A stretch of 16,177 nucleotides of DNA from CALMEC01 sp964393105. GTDB taxonomy: Bacteria; Actinomycetota; Thermoleophilia; Miltoncostaeales; Miltoncostaeaceae. Under the pieces are notes generated by a model that was not told the origin of the DNA, made no database searches, and saw nothing but the letters and a program-made list of their open reading frames with translations. Shown here piece by piece: positions 7,256 to 15,545 of the stretch. Numbering within the stretch: position 1 is the first letter of the stretch; each line of letters opens with the position of its first letter. The translations under genes were made by a program, and so were the position numbers. The stretch is taken from NCBI GenBank assembly GCA_964393105.1, contig CAYMSM010000002.1, forward strand, positions 1 through 16,177. Reading direction: 5' to 3'.

Positions 7256-8110
7256 ATGGTGTCCGCGCCGCATCCCCCCTCGCAGGCATCCCTGCGACAC
7301 CCCTACCTGGACTGGTGGGGCCTGGCGGAAGCACCGTTTCAGCTCGAGCCGGATCCCCGGTTCGCGTTCGCGCGCAACGATCATCGCGAGGGACTGGCGC
7401 GGATGCTCTTCGGCCTGACCCAGCTGGGGGGTATCGTCGCGATCACCGGCGAGGTCGGCTGTGGCAAGACAATGTTGGCACGTGAGCTCGATCGCACCCT
7501 GTCGGGCGACGGTTTTGCCCTGGCGGTCGCTTCGAACCCGCCGCGAACAGCCGCTGGGGTACTCGCTGCGCTCTTGGCCTCACTCGACGCGAACGCCCGC
7601 GGGGGCAGTGCGGGGCGTCTGGCGGCGCGCCTTCGCCAACTGCTCGCAGCCGAGGCCGCCGAAGGGCGTCGCCCGATCGTCGTCGTCGACGAGGCCCAGC
7701 GCCTGGACCTGCGCGCGCTCGACGAGCTGCGTCTGCTCACGAACCCGGGCGACGGCGAGGCCGTCCCGGTCGTGCTGTTGGGCCAACCGGAGCTTGCGCC
7801 TCGCATCCGAAAGCTGCCCCAGGTCGCGCAGCGGGTCGTCGTGCGCTACCACCTGGGGGCCATGGGCCCGGACGAAGTGTCCGCCTACATCCAGCACCGC
7901 GCGCGCGTGGCCGGATCGACGCGGCGCCTGTTCTCGAGCAGGGCCGAGAGCGCTGCCCACGCCGAGACGGGCGGTATTCCGCGCCTGGTCAACCTGTTGT
8001 GCGCAAATGCGCTGTTTGTCGGCTTCGTGCGCGGGGAGTCGCAGGTCGGGGAGGACCTCGTCCGGGATCTGGCCGAGGATCGCGACGCGGGTGGCGCGCC
8101 GGACTCATGA
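7256..8110 (+). CDS. ExeA/MshM-type AAA ATPase
   Basis: The 284 residues match the ExeA (GspA) family of P-loop ATPases: the N-terminal YLDWWGLAEAPFQLEPDPRFAFA, Walker A GEVGCGKT at 65-72, Walker B VVVDEAQ at 142-148, the sensor-1 strand VVLLGQPEL near 172-180 and a sensor-2-like GGIPRLVNLLCANAL at 239-253. Related proteins help secretion or pilus machines assemble, or act as DNA-transposition helpers. No membrane segment or peptidoglycan-binding domain follows the ATPase, unlike full-length ExeA, so it is the short cytoplasmic form. Its stop overlaps the next start (ATGA at 8107-8110). No pilus or transposase genes lie near, so the role is unclear. Confidence 0.85.
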   Translation: MVSAPHPPSQASLRHPYLDWWGLAEAPFQLEPDPRFAFARNDHREGLARMLFGLTQLGGIVAITGEVGCGKTMLARELDRTLSGDGFALAVASNPPRTAAGVLAALLASLDANARGGSAGRLAARLRQLLAAEAAEGRRPIVVVDEAQRLDLRALDELRLLTNPGDGEAVPVVLLGQPELAPRIRKLPQVAQRVVVRYHLGAMGPDEVSAYIQHRARVAGSTRRLFSSRAESAAHAETGGIPRLVNLLCANALFVGFVRGESQVGEDLVRDLAEDRDAGGAPDS

Positions 8111-8418
8111 GCCGTGTCAGCTACCAGGTGGCGCTCGCCCACGCGGAAGCGCCAGCACCGATGGTCGGGGCGGCCCTCGACCCAGGCGCCATCGACACGC
8201 GCCGACGCGCCGGCGTGGTCCGGGTGTCGGTGAAGCTGTCAAAGCCTCAGGCTCGTTGGCTGCGGAACGCCGCCGCAGGAGCTGACACAGGTGCGGTCCT
8301 CCGGGCGCTCGTTGACCTCGGGATGGAGATGGACATCGACTGGAGCGCGATCACGAAGCCGGCCGACATGCGCGAGGCGGTGCGCGAGGCCGTGCTGATC
8401 CGGCGTCGCGGCCACTGA
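8107..8418 (+). CDS. Small ribbon-helix-helix-like protein
   Basis: This 103-residue protein has no clear family match. Residues 38-76 read as a strand (VRVSVKLS), a helix (KPQARWLRNAAA), a short turn and a second helix (TGAVLRALVDLGMEM), the order of a ribbon-helix-helix (CopG/Arc) DNA-binding unit. The first ~35 residues look disordered, and the C-terminal ~25 form a charged helix. ATG 8107 overlaps the ATPase stop in ATGA, which decides this start and implies coupled translation. It may regulate the operon or bind DNA together with the ATPase; this is inference. Confidence 0.6.
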   Translation: MSRVSYQVALAHAEAPAPMVGAALDPGAIDTRRRAGVVRVSVKLSKPQARWLRNAAAGADTGAVLRALVDLGMEMDIDWSAITKPADMREAVREAVLIRRRGH

Positions 8419-8431
8419 GTGGACCGCTGAG

Positions 8432-8944
8432 GTGGCCAAGGAGTGGAACGTACCTGGGCTGCGCCGGGACGCGACCTTTCGCGATGCCGCGGGGCGCGTG
8501 ATTCTGACACGGTGGCGCGAGATGATGAGCTATCGCGACGGCACGCTGCAGGGGCAGGACATCGAGCAGCTGCATGCCATGCGGGTCTCGTCACGGCGGC
8601 TGCGGGCGGCCATGGACGCGTTCGCAGACGCGTTTCCCGCGAAGTCGTTTCGCGCGCGCCTGCGCGCGGTCAAGGAGATCACCGACACGTTGGGCGCCGC
8701 ACGCGACCTGGACGTCGCAGTCGATGGGCTCGAGGCGGTGCTCGACGAGTTCACGCCCGAGGAGCGACCCGGCATCGATGCGCTCATCGCGGAGTACCGC
8801 AGCCGCCGGGGCGACGAGGCGGCGCAGATCGCCGCACTTTTCACCCGGCTCGACGAGGAGCGCTTCGCACAAGCCTTCGAACGGTGGGTCTCGAAGCGCA
8901 CCGGCGTCGATCGCACGCGCCTGCCCACCGGGCCGGCAGACTAG
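8432..8944 (+). CDS. CHAD-domain protein, N-terminal-half type
   Basis: CHAD domains are alpha-helical, histidine-rich modules that bind polyphosphate. This 170-residue protein carries the first-half signature: EQLHAMRVSSRRLRAAMDAF near 48-67, with the conserved His and the Arg-rich helix, then VKEITDTLGAARDLDVAVDGL. The second-half signature (LHxLRIxxKRLRY) is absent here and appears instead in the next gene, 8 bases downstream in another frame. A complete CHAD domain normally has both on one chain. GTG 8432 follows the RHH gene by 13 bases. It is either a natural half-domain subunit or the result of a frameshift near 8930-8950. Confidence 0.8.
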   Translation: MAKEWNVPGLRRDATFRDAAGRVILTRWREMMSYRDGTLQGQDIEQLHAMRVSSRRLRAAMDAFADAFPAKSFRARLRAVKEITDTLGAARDLDVAVDGLEAVLDEFTPEERPGIDALIAEYRSRRGDEAAQIAALFTRLDEERFAQAFERWVSKRTGVDRTRLPTGPAD

Positions 8945-8952
8945 AGGACGGC

Positions 8953-9540
8953 GTGGCCAAGCCCCGACCGATCACGGGCATCGACCCCGACCGGCGAATG
9001 CGACCGAACGCCCGCCGGATCCTGGCGGTACGCATTGACGAGGTCTGGGCGTTTGACCAGTTCGTCACGCACCCCGGTAATGTGCGCGAGCTGCACGACC
9101 TGCGGATCGCATGCAAGCGGCTGCGCTACCTGCTCGAGATCTTCGAGATCGCGTTCCCCGCCGACCTGGGCCCCTTTATCGACCAGATCAAGGATCTGCA
9201 GGACGTGCTCGGCGAGATCCACGATCGGGACGTCCAGGTCCCCATGCTGCACGATCACCTGGAGCGCCTGGACGAACGCGACGCCGCAGCGGCGCGTGAG
9301 CTGTTGCGCCAAACGGGACCGGCGGGGCGGGTGAACAAGGCGCGTCGCGAGGACGCGTTCGCACGCTTTCGCGCCCAGCTGGACGAGGCCAGCACGATCT
9401 CCGACCGACCGGGTATCGAAGCACTCCTCGCCCGTCGAACCCGCGAACGCGACGATCTCTACGAACGGTTCCTCGTCGAATGGCGCCGCCTCACCACCGA
9501 ACGCTTCCGCCGCCGGTTGGAGCGCGCGCTCGGGGTGTGA
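8953..9540 (+). CDS. CHAD-domain protein, C-terminal-half type
   Basis: This 195-residue protein carries the second-half CHAD signature: VRELHDLRIACKRLRYLLEIF near 46-66, then IDQIKDLQDVLGEIHDRDVQVPML, and a C-terminal helix ending EWRRLTTERFRRRLERAL, typical of the end of CHAD proteins. Conserved His and Arg/Lys residues line the polyphosphate groove in the family. GTG 8953 has its own site AGAGGA (8943-8948), which overlaps the stop of the preceding gene, so both may be made as coupled partners. The frame stays open upstream through most of the previous gene, so a single base change could join the two. It converges with the ABC operon, ending 36 bases from it. Confidence 0.8.
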   Translation: MAKPRPITGIDPDRRMRPNARRILAVRIDEVWAFDQFVTHPGNVRELHDLRIACKRLRYLLEIFEIAFPADLGPFIDQIKDLQDVLGEIHDRDVQVPMLHDHLERLDERDAAAARELLRQTGPAGRVNKARREDAFARFRAQLDEASTISDRPGIEALLARRTRERDDLYERFLVEWRRLTTERFRRRLERALGV

Positions 9541-9576
9541 ACGAGGTCTCGGTGCGCCTGGCCACGGTCAACCGTT

Positions 9577-11088
9577 TCAGTCGGTGTGCGCGCTCCCGCC
9601 GGCCATCAACAGGCCCACCTGCTCGCGGGTCGCGGTCCCGGCGTCGAGGGTGGCGACGATCACGCCCTCGTACATGACGGCGATGCGGTCGGCCAGCCCG
9701 AAGATCTCGTCGAGCTCGGCCGAGACAAGCAGGATCGCAGCCCCGCCGTCGCGGGTCGCCACCAGCTGGTTGTGGACGAACTCGATCGACCCGACGTCGA
9801 CGCCGCGGGTCGGCTGTGAGGCGATGACAAGGTCGTTTTGATCGCTCAGCTCCCGCGCCACGATGACCTTCTGCTTGTTGCCGCCCGACAGGTTCTTGAC
9901 CCGCGTGCCGATTCCCGGGGTCCGCACGTCGAACTGCTGGACCAACGACGTCGCCCGGGCCTCGACCGCGTCCCACTGCCGGATACCACGTCGCGCGAAC
10001 GGCTCCTCGAAGTAGCTCGTCAGCACCAGGTTGTCGGCGACGCTGTAGGTGCCCACGAAGCCGTCCTTCTCGCGGTCCTCGGGGATGTGCGCGACGCCCA
10101 GCGAGTGGATGCGGCGCGGCCCCAGGCGCGTCGCATCGTGCCCGTCGATCGTGAAGCGCCCGCCCTCGACGGGGCGGATGCCGGTGAGCGCCTCGACCAG
10201 CTCCCGTTGACCGTTGCCCTCGACGCCCGCGACACCGAGGATCTCGCCGCGCCGGACCTCGAGGCTGAGGCCCTTGACCGCCTCCTGCCCGCGGCTGTCG
10301 TCGACGCGCAGCTCGTGGACGGCCAGCACGACCTCGCCAGGCGTCGCCGGCGTCTTTTCGACGCGCAATACGACGGCGCGGCCCACCATCGCCTGGGCCA
10401 GGCCCTGCTGCGTCGCGCCCTCGGTGGACATTTCCGCGACGACCCTGCCGCCGCGCATCACGCTCACCCGATCGGTCACCGCAAGCACCTCGCGGAGCTT
10501 GTGCGTGATGAAGATGATCCCCACCCCCGACTTCGCCAGGTCCCGCATCACTTTCAGGAGATCATCGGTCTCCTGTGGCGTGAGCACCGCGGTCGGCTCG
10601 TCCAGTATCAGGATGTGCGCGTGGCGGTAGAGGGCCTTGAGGATCTCGACACGCTGTTGCACACCGACCGGGAGGTCCTCGACGATCGCCTCGGGGTCGA
10701 CCTCCAGGCCGTATCGCCGCGACAGTTCGGCGACCTTCCGTTCGGCTGTCCTCAGATCCAGGAACCGACGTCTGACCGGCTCCGCGCCCAGGATGATGTT
10801 CTCGGCGACGCTGAGCGGTGGCACGAGCTGGAAATGCTGATGCACCATCCCGATGCCCAAGGCGATCGCGTCCCCCGGATCGTCCAACTCGACGGGCTTG
10901 TCGTGTACGCGGATCCTGCCCTCGTCGGGCCGGTAGAGGCCGAACAGCATCTTGACGAGCGTCGACTTGCCGGCGCCGTTCTCTCCGAGCAGCCCCAGGA
11001 TCTCGCCCTCGGCGAGCCGCAGATGGGCGTTGTCGCACGCGATGACGCCGGGGAACCGTTTGGTCATCCCTTCCGCCTCGAGAAGCAT
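9577..11088 (-). CDS. BMP-family ABC importer, double ATP-binding subunit
   Basis: This 503-residue protein fuses two ABC ATPase domains, as in NupO/YufO and RbsA-type importers. Domain 1 has Walker A GENGAGKST at 35-43, signature LPVGVQQR at 139-146, Walker B ILILDEPTA at 159-167 and the switch His in ITHKL. Domain 2 has a degenerate P-loop (GVEGNGQRELVEAL), signature LSGGNKQKV and a Walker B ending in QPTRGVD, where Gln replaces the usual catalytic Glu; this is normal for the family, leaving mainly one active site. It powers nucleoside or related uptake with the two permeases upstream. The start is 1 base from the permease stop, with AGGAGGG (11094-11100 on the plus strand) 5 bases before it. 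It is the last gene of the operon. Confidence 0.93.
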   Translation of the reverse strand: MLLEAEGMTKRFPGVIACDNAHLRLAEGEILGLLGENGAGKSTLVKMLFGLYRPDEGRIRVHDKPVELDDPGDAIALGIGMVHQHFQLVPPLSVAENIILGAEPVRRRFLDLRTAERKVAELSRRYGLEVDPEAIVEDLPVGVQQRVEILKALYRHAHILILDEPTAVLTPQETDDLLKVMRDLAKSGVGIIFITHKLREVLAVTDRVSVMRGGRVVAEMSTEGATQQGLAQAMVGRAVVLRVEKTPATPGEVVLAVHELRVDDSRGQEAVKGLSLEVRRGEILGVAGVEGNGQRELVEALTGIRPVEGGRFTIDGHDATRLGPRRIHSLGVAHIPEDREKDGFVGTYSVADNLVLTSYFEEPFARRGIRQWDAVEARATSLVQQFDVRTPGIGTRVKNLSGGNKQKVIVARELSDQNDLVIASQPTRGVDVGSIEFVHNQLVATRDGGAAILLVSAELDEIFGLADRIAVMYEGVIVATLDAGTATREQVGLLMAGGSAHTD

Positions 11089-11089
11089 C

Positions 11090-12079
11090 CTAACCCTCCT
11101 TCTCGTAGGGCTGCCCGCCGGCTGCCGGGGGTCGTGCGTTGACGCCCGCCACGGCGAGCACGACGATGGTCAGGACGTACGGGATCATCCCGAAGAACTG
11201 CGGCGGGATGTCGAGCACTTGGTTGAACTGCAGCTGTGACTGCAGCGCGATGAAGAACCCGAACAGCAGGGCACCCCCGAGCGCGCCGATCGGATGCCAG
11301 CGGCCGACGATCATGACCGCGAGCGCGATGAAGCCGGCGCCGTTTGTCATGCCGCGGTTGAACGCGCTGGCCGACTGCAGCAGGTGCAAGCCCGCAAGCC
11401 CGGCCAGGGTCGCCGCGATCATCAGGTTGACGTACCGCTTGTTGATGACGTTGACCCCGACCGAGTCGGCGGCGCCGGGATGTTCGCCCACCGCGCGCGT
11501 ACGCAACCCCCAGCGCGTCTTGAACAGCGCAACGTAGACGACGAACGGCGCGATCAGAGCCAGGAACGTCAACGGGCCGTGTTGGAAGAGCATCGTCCCA
11601 ACGAGGGGCAGCTCCGACAGGCCGGGGACCGACCACTCAGGGAACGGCGGCATCGTGCGACCCTGCACGTAGTAGAACGTCGTCGCGCCCAGGGCGAGGA
11701 GGTTGATGATCGTGCCGGCGATGATCTGGTCCATCTTGAGGGTGACCGCGGTCCACCCCAGGAAGAGGCCCAACACCACCGCGCCCGCGACACCGGCCAC
11801 AAGACCCAGCAGCAGGCTGCCCGAGTACGAGGCGGCCATGAACCCGGTGAACGCGGCGAACAGCATCTGCCCCTCGATACCGATGTTGAACACGCCTGAG
11901 CGCTCTCCAATGACGCCGCAGAGCGCGCCCAGGAGAAGCGGCGCCCCCGCGCGCACCGTGCGCGACGCGACTGCCGTGGTCTGCCCGCTGTCCCACCGGT
12001 ACGCGATGATCCAGCCGATCACGATCATCAGCGCGAGGGCGAGCAGCAGTATCCGCTTGCGGGTCCAGTGGAGCCTCAT
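11090..12079 (-). CDS. BMP-family ABC importer permease (NupQ-like)
   Basis: This 329-residue inner-membrane protein of the BPD_transp_2 (RbsC-like) family has about eight to ten hydrophobic segments, starting with ILLLALALMIVIGWIIA and ending with the segment around MIPYVLTIVVLAVAGV. The family motif GVFNIGIEGQMLFAAF follows the second segment. With the adjacent permease it forms the heterodimeric channel. ATG 12079 is chosen because it overlaps the upstream permease stop as ATGA; the frame is open further upstream into that gene, but without membrane-like sequence. Nucleoside or purine transport is the usual role of the family, but the substrate is inferred. Confidence 0.9.
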   Translation of the reverse strand: MRLHWTRKRILLLALALMIVIGWIIAYRWDSGQTTAVASRTVRAGAPLLLGALCGVIGERSGVFNIGIEGQMLFAAFTGFMAASYSGSLLLGLVAGVAGAVVLGLFLGWTAVTLKMDQIIAGTIINLLALGATTFYYVQGRTMPPFPEWSVPGLSELPLVGTMLFQHGPLTFLALIAPFVVYVALFKTRWGLRTRAVGEHPGAADSVGVNVINKRYVNLMIAATLAGLAGLHLLQSASAFNRGMTNGAGFIALAVMIVGRWHPIGALGGALLFGFFIALQSQLQFNQVLDIPPQFFGMIPYVLTIVVLAVAGVNARPPAAGGQPYEKEG

Positions 12080-13212
12080 CCGCCCCACCCGGTGGTGAGT
12101 CGCAGCGGCTCGTCCTCCTCCGCCCGCCGGCGCAGGATCCACCGCACCGCGATCGGGGCTGCGACGAAGAAGAGGATGAACGCCTGGATGATCTGGGTGA
12201 TCTCGGGCTCGACGCTGGTGCGCGCCTGCATCAGGCTCGTTCCGGCATCCATGCCCCCCAACAGGAGCGCTGCCGGGACGACGGCCAGGGGGTTCGTGCG
12301 TGCGAGGAGCGCGATCGTGATGCCCTCAAAACCGAGTCCCGCATTGAACCCCGGCTCGAACCGACCGACCACGCCCAACGTCTCGATGGCCCCGCCGACC
12401 CCTGCCAGGGACGCGCTGATCGCCATCGCGACGATCCAGATGTGCTCGACACGGATGCCGGCGTACTTGGCCGCGTGACGGTTCGCGCCGACGGTGCGGA
12501 TCTCGAAGCCGATTGTCGTACGCTCGAGCACCCACCAACACACGATTGCCGCACCGACGGCGACAAGGAAGCCCAGCGGCAGACCGCCCACGTGCGGAAT
12601 CTCGGCCGAGCCGTTGACGAGCGGCGTCCGGGCCAGCCGGGACGGGTTGGTCGCGACAGGATCGCCCCAGGGGCCGTCCAGGCTCGCGAGCCAGTCGGTC
12701 AGGTTGGCCGCGACGAAGTTCAACATGATGGTGCTGATGACCTCGTGCACGCCGCGGTATGCCTTGAGATATCCGACCAGCCCGCCGAGCAGTGCGGCGG
12801 CGAGACCTCCGACCAGGAGCGCGAACGGAATGAGGATGATCGCGGGCATGTCGAACGTGAATCCCACCCACGCGGCGAAGCTCGCCCCGAGCAAGAGCTG
12901 CCCCTGCCCGCCGATGTTGAACAACCCGGCCTTGAACGCGAACGCCACCGCCAGGCCGCCCATCACGAGGGGCGTGGCTTTCTCGAGCGTGCGTCCGAAC
13001 TCGTCCATCCCGCCGAGCGCACCTTCGAGCATCGCCATGTAGGCCTCGAGCGGATTCGCGCCCACACTGAGCATGAGCACCGCCCCCAAGAGCACCCCGA
13101 GGACGACTGCCAGGAGCGGAATGGTTGCGGGCCGAAGCCGGCCGAAAGCTACCCCCGCAAGCCTGGATCGGCGGGCGTGACCAGAGCCCTCGTCATTCTG
13201 GTCACGCCCCAC
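12076..13212 (-). CDS. BMP-family ABC importer permease (NupP-like)
   Basis: The 378 residues start with a charged cytoplasmic tail, then a hydrophobic segment (IPLLAVVLGVLLGAVLML) and the family stretch ATPLVMGGLAVAFAFKAG and LFNIGGQGQLLLGASFAAW, followed by about eight more membrane spans. A soluble loop near 175-210 (LASLDGPWGDPVATNPSRLA) is likely periplasmic-side. It is longer than its partner permease, as usual for NupP/YufP relatives. The GTG start lies 18 bases after the lipoprotein stop, with GGGGA upstream. The gene order lipoprotein, permease, permease, ATPase differs from the Bacillus nup order, where the ATPase precedes the permeases. Confidence 0.9.
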   Translation of the reverse strand: MGRDQNDEGSGHARRSRLAGVAFGRLRPATIPLLAVVLGVLLGAVLMLSVGANPLEAYMAMLEGALGGMDEFGRTLEKATPLVMGGLAVAFAFKAGLFNIGGQGQLLLGASFAAWVGFTFDMPAIILIPFALLVGGLAAALLGGLVGYLKAYRGVHEVISTIMLNFVAANLTDWLASLDGPWGDPVATNPSRLARTPLVNGSAEIPHVGGLPLGFLVAVGAAIVCWWVLERTTIGFEIRTVGANRHAAKYAGIRVEHIWIVAMAISASLAGVGGAIETLGVVGRFEPGFNAGLGFEGITIALLARTNPLAVVPAALLLGGMDAGTSLMQARTSVEPEITQIIQAFILFFVAAPIAVRWILRRRAEEDEPLRLTTGWGG

Positions 13213-13230
13213 CGCGTTTCCCCGCTTCGA

Positions 13231-14301
13231 CTACGGCGTGTAGCCGGTCGGAACCTCGCCCGAGATGACCTTGGGAGTCAGCTCCTCGATCTGCGTCTTG
13301 ACGGCGGGGTCGATCGTGCCGTCGAAGTCGTGGTAACTGGCGAGTCCGACATCACCGAGGACGTTGCCGCCCTTGGCGGTGCCGGCCTTGATGTCACCGA
13401 TGAGCTTGACGACACCAGGCGTAATGAGCTTCATCGCGCTGGTGATCAGGCACGGGTGCGCTTCGGGGACGGTCTCCCACTGGTCGGTGTCGACGCCGAT
13501 GCAGTACGCCGCACCGCCCTTCTTGGCGACCTCCGCGAGCGCCCCGTTGCCGGTGCTGCCACCTGCGCCGAAGACGACGTCGATGCCCTGGTCGAGCGCC
13601 TGACGCGCGGTGTCGGCACCGAACGTCGGGTCGACGAACGCCACATCCAGACCACCGGGGTGGTACGTGGACTTGACCGAGACCTTGGGGTTCGTGTACT
13701 TCGCCCCGGCTTCGTAGCCCTCCTTGAAAGCGACGACCGGCGGCACGAGGTTCGTGCCCAGGACCGCACCGACCTTGTTGGTCTTGGTGACGAGCCCCGC
13801 CAACGCGCCGGCGAGGAAGCCCGCCTTGTCCTCGTTGAAGATGAGGCCGGTCAGGTTGGGAAGCACCTTGCCTTGGAACTGGTCGACGCCGATGAAGTTG
13901 ACCTTCGGGTTCGCGGTCGCGGCCTTGGTCGTGGCCTCACCGAGGGCAAAGCCGACGCTCACGATGACGTCGAAGTCCTGATCGATGAACGTGCCCAAGT
14001 TTGTCGCGTAGTCCTTCGAGTCCGTCGACTCGATGAAGTCGATCTGAGCGCCCAGATCCTTCTGCGCCTGCTTGACGCCCTCCCACGCAGACTGGTTGAA
14101 CGACTTGTCGTCGATCTTGCCGACGTCGGTCACGAGACCGACGCACAGGTTGTCGGCGGACTCACAGTTGGTCGGCTTGGACGGAGCGGTGGTCGCCGTC
14201 GAGTCGCTGCCCGCCGTCGTGTCGTCTCCACACGCGGCGACGGTCAACGAGAGCATGGCCACCGCCGACACGCATACCGCAAATTTCTTGAGCGAACGCA
14301 T
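13231..14301 (-). CDS. BMP-family substrate-binding lipoprotein of ABC importer
   Basis: The 356 residues start with a signal peptide ending in lipobox VAAC (Cys24, lipid anchor), then a Thr/Ser-rich linker. The BMP fold follows: LCVGLVTDVGKIDDKSFNQSAW (residues ~52-73), GVKQAQKDLG, a DVIVSVGFALGEAT strand, NVIGVDQF-like FIGVDQF, EDKAGFLAGALAG, DVVFGAGGSTGNG and a C-terminal DFDGTIDP. PnrA-like BMP proteins bind purine nucleosides; the aromatic partner residues look present, but the exact ligand cannot be told. It is exposed on the outside of the cytoplasmic membrane and delivers substrate to the permeases. GGGGA lies 3 bases before the ATG. It is the first gene of the operon. Confidence 0.93.
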   Translation of the reverse strand: MRSLKKFAVCVSAVAMLSLTVAACGDDTTAGSDSTATTAPSKPTNCESADNLCVGLVTDVGKIDDKSFNQSAWEGVKQAQKDLGAQIDFIESTDSKDYATNLGTFIDQDFDVIVSVGFALGEATTKAATANPKVNFIGVDQFQGKVLPNLTGLIFNEDKAGFLAGALAGLVTKTNKVGAVLGTNLVPPVVAFKEGYEAGAKYTNPKVSVKSTYHPGGLDVAFVDPTFGADTARQALDQGIDVVFGAGGSTGNGALAEVAKKGGAAYCIGVDTDQWETVPEAHPCLITSAMKLITPGVVKLIGDIKAGTAKGGNVLGDVGLASYHDFDGTIDPAVKTQIEELTPKVISGEVPTGYTP

Positions 14302-14378
14302 TGGTCCCCGATCACTGAGCGTTGCCGGAGCGGCTTCCGTACGAACAAAGGTGCCCGCCCTGTCGTTTGATTTTCGGG

Positions 14379-14384
14379 AGTCTA
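14379..14384 (-). promoter_or_regulatory. Weak candidate -10 of the BMP transporter operon
   Basis: TAGACT on the minus strand lies about 78 bases before the ATG, inside the 123-base gap to the ligase gene. A TTGCGC hexamer lies 15 bases upstream of it, one to two bases shorter than a usual spacer. The leader shows no riboswitch fold that I recognise. Confidence 0.2.
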
Positions 14385-14424
14385 GAGAACGTGGGGGGCG
14401 CGCAAGCCAGGTCGGTCGTCTGTC

Positions 14425-15525
14425 CTACTCACCCGTCGCGACGACGATGTCTGCCATCAGCTCGCGCATGTCGCGGTTGGCCTCGAAGACGACGACCTGG
14501 CGCTGGGCGCCGTTGCCGTGTTCAAGGAGGTCGGTGACTCCGGCCAGCTCGTCGGCGCACCCCAGGTCTTCGGCGTGCCCGCGCACCTGGTCCAGCAGCC
14601 GCTTGACGAATGCGCGGGTCGCGATGCGTTCGGTCGATGGCAGGTCCACCAGCTCGCCCAGAAGCCCGTGCCGGGCCGCCATCCAGCGGTTCTCGTCGAG
14701 CATCTCGAAGGGGTGGCGTTCCACGGGTTGGCCCGGCTCCCACTCCGTGGCGAGCTTGCGCACGAGCGACTGCACGAGGGCGGCAAGGCCGACGGTGTGT
14801 TCCAGGCGCGTCTGTGAATCCATCGCCCGGATCTCGACGGTCCCCAGCGTCGGATGGGGGCGGATGTCGTACCACAGGTACGTGTAGTCCTGGATGACGC
14901 CGGACGCGATCTGGAAGTCGATGCGCTTTTGGTAGTCGTCCCAATCGGCGTAATACGGCGGGATCCCGACCCGCGGGAACGCGCGGAAGATCGGCATCCG
15001 CGTCGAGGCCAGCCCGGTCGCATTACCGCGCCAGTAGGGGGAGTTCGCCGCCAGGCCGAGCAGTGCGGGTACGTAGAGCCGAAGCCCGTTGGCGACGGCG
15101 ATGGCCTTCTCGGGATCGTCCAGGCCGATGTGGACGTGCTGGCCGAAGATCAGCTCCTGGCGCGCAACGAACCGCAGCGCGCTGATCAGGTCGCGATAGC
15201 GCGGACGCGCCGCGATGCGCTGCTCCTCCCACTTGGCGAACGGGTGGGTGCCGGCCGACCCGATGGCGTACCCCTTGGCCTCGGCCCGCTGCCGGACGGA
15301 CCGGCGCAGCGAGAAGAGCTGGTCACGTGCCTCGGCGATCGTGCCGCAGGGGTCCGTCGAGATCTCGAGCACCGACTCCATGAGCTCGGGTTTGACGTCA
15401 CCCCACTCGGCGGGTCCCAGGAGCTCCTCAATCGCGTTGACCAGATCGAGCGTCGTGGCGTCGAGGATCATGAGCTCTTCCTCGATGCCGACGCTGTACC
15501 CGGAATGCGTGAAGTTGTGCTCCAT
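14425..15525 (-). CDS. YbdK-like carboxylate-amine ligase (GCS2 family)
   Basis: The 366 residues match the glutamate-cysteine ligase type 2 / YbdK family, ATP-grasp-like enzymes that join a carboxylate to an amine. Motifs in order: SVGIEEELMILD at 11-22 (metal/ATP Glu residues), GSAGTHPF near 89-96, GQHVHIGL at 128-135, NSPYWRG at 161-167 and TVEIRAMDSQT near 235. YbdK has weak gamma-glutamyl-cysteine ligase activity; the actinobacterial members' true substrate is often unknown, and mycothiol-type organisms do not need glutathione. ATG 15525 has AGAGGGG 5 bases before it. A palindromic element ends only 20 bases upstream, so the promoter must lie within or beyond it. Confidence 0.9.
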   Translation of the reverse strand: MEHNFTHSGYSVGIEEELMILDATTLDLVNAIEELLGPAEWGDVKPELMESVLEISTDPCGTIAEARDQLFSLRRSVRQRAEAKGYAIGSAGTHPFAKWEEQRIAARPRYRDLISALRFVARQELIFGQHVHIGLDDPEKAIAVANGLRLYVPALLGLAANSPYWRGNATGLASTRMPIFRAFPRVGIPPYYADWDDYQKRIDFQIASGVIQDYTYLWYDIRPHPTLGTVEIRAMDSQTRLEHTVGLAALVQSLVRKLATEWEPGQPVERHPFEMLDENRWMAARHGLLGELVDLPSTERIATRAFVKRLLDQVRGHAEDLGCADELAGVTDLLEHGNGAQRQVVVFEANRDMRELMADIVVATGE

Positions 15526-15545
15526 CGCGACCCCTCTCGGCCTAA

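Noticed and set aside
9838..11142. Long plus-strand frame opposite the ABC ATPase gene.
   Set aside because: It mirrors the ATPase codons and has no recognisable domain or ribosome site.
12442..14370. Long open frame (about 640 codons) on the plus strand opposite the permease and lipoprotein genes.
   Set aside because: It is antisense to two well-supported transporter genes. Its product is Arg/Asp/Glu-rich without any family motif, as expected from high-GC codon bias.
14302..14424. Purine riboswitch ahead of the nucleoside-type transporter.
   Set aside because: The leader is short and I see none of the conserved loop bases of purine aptamers.
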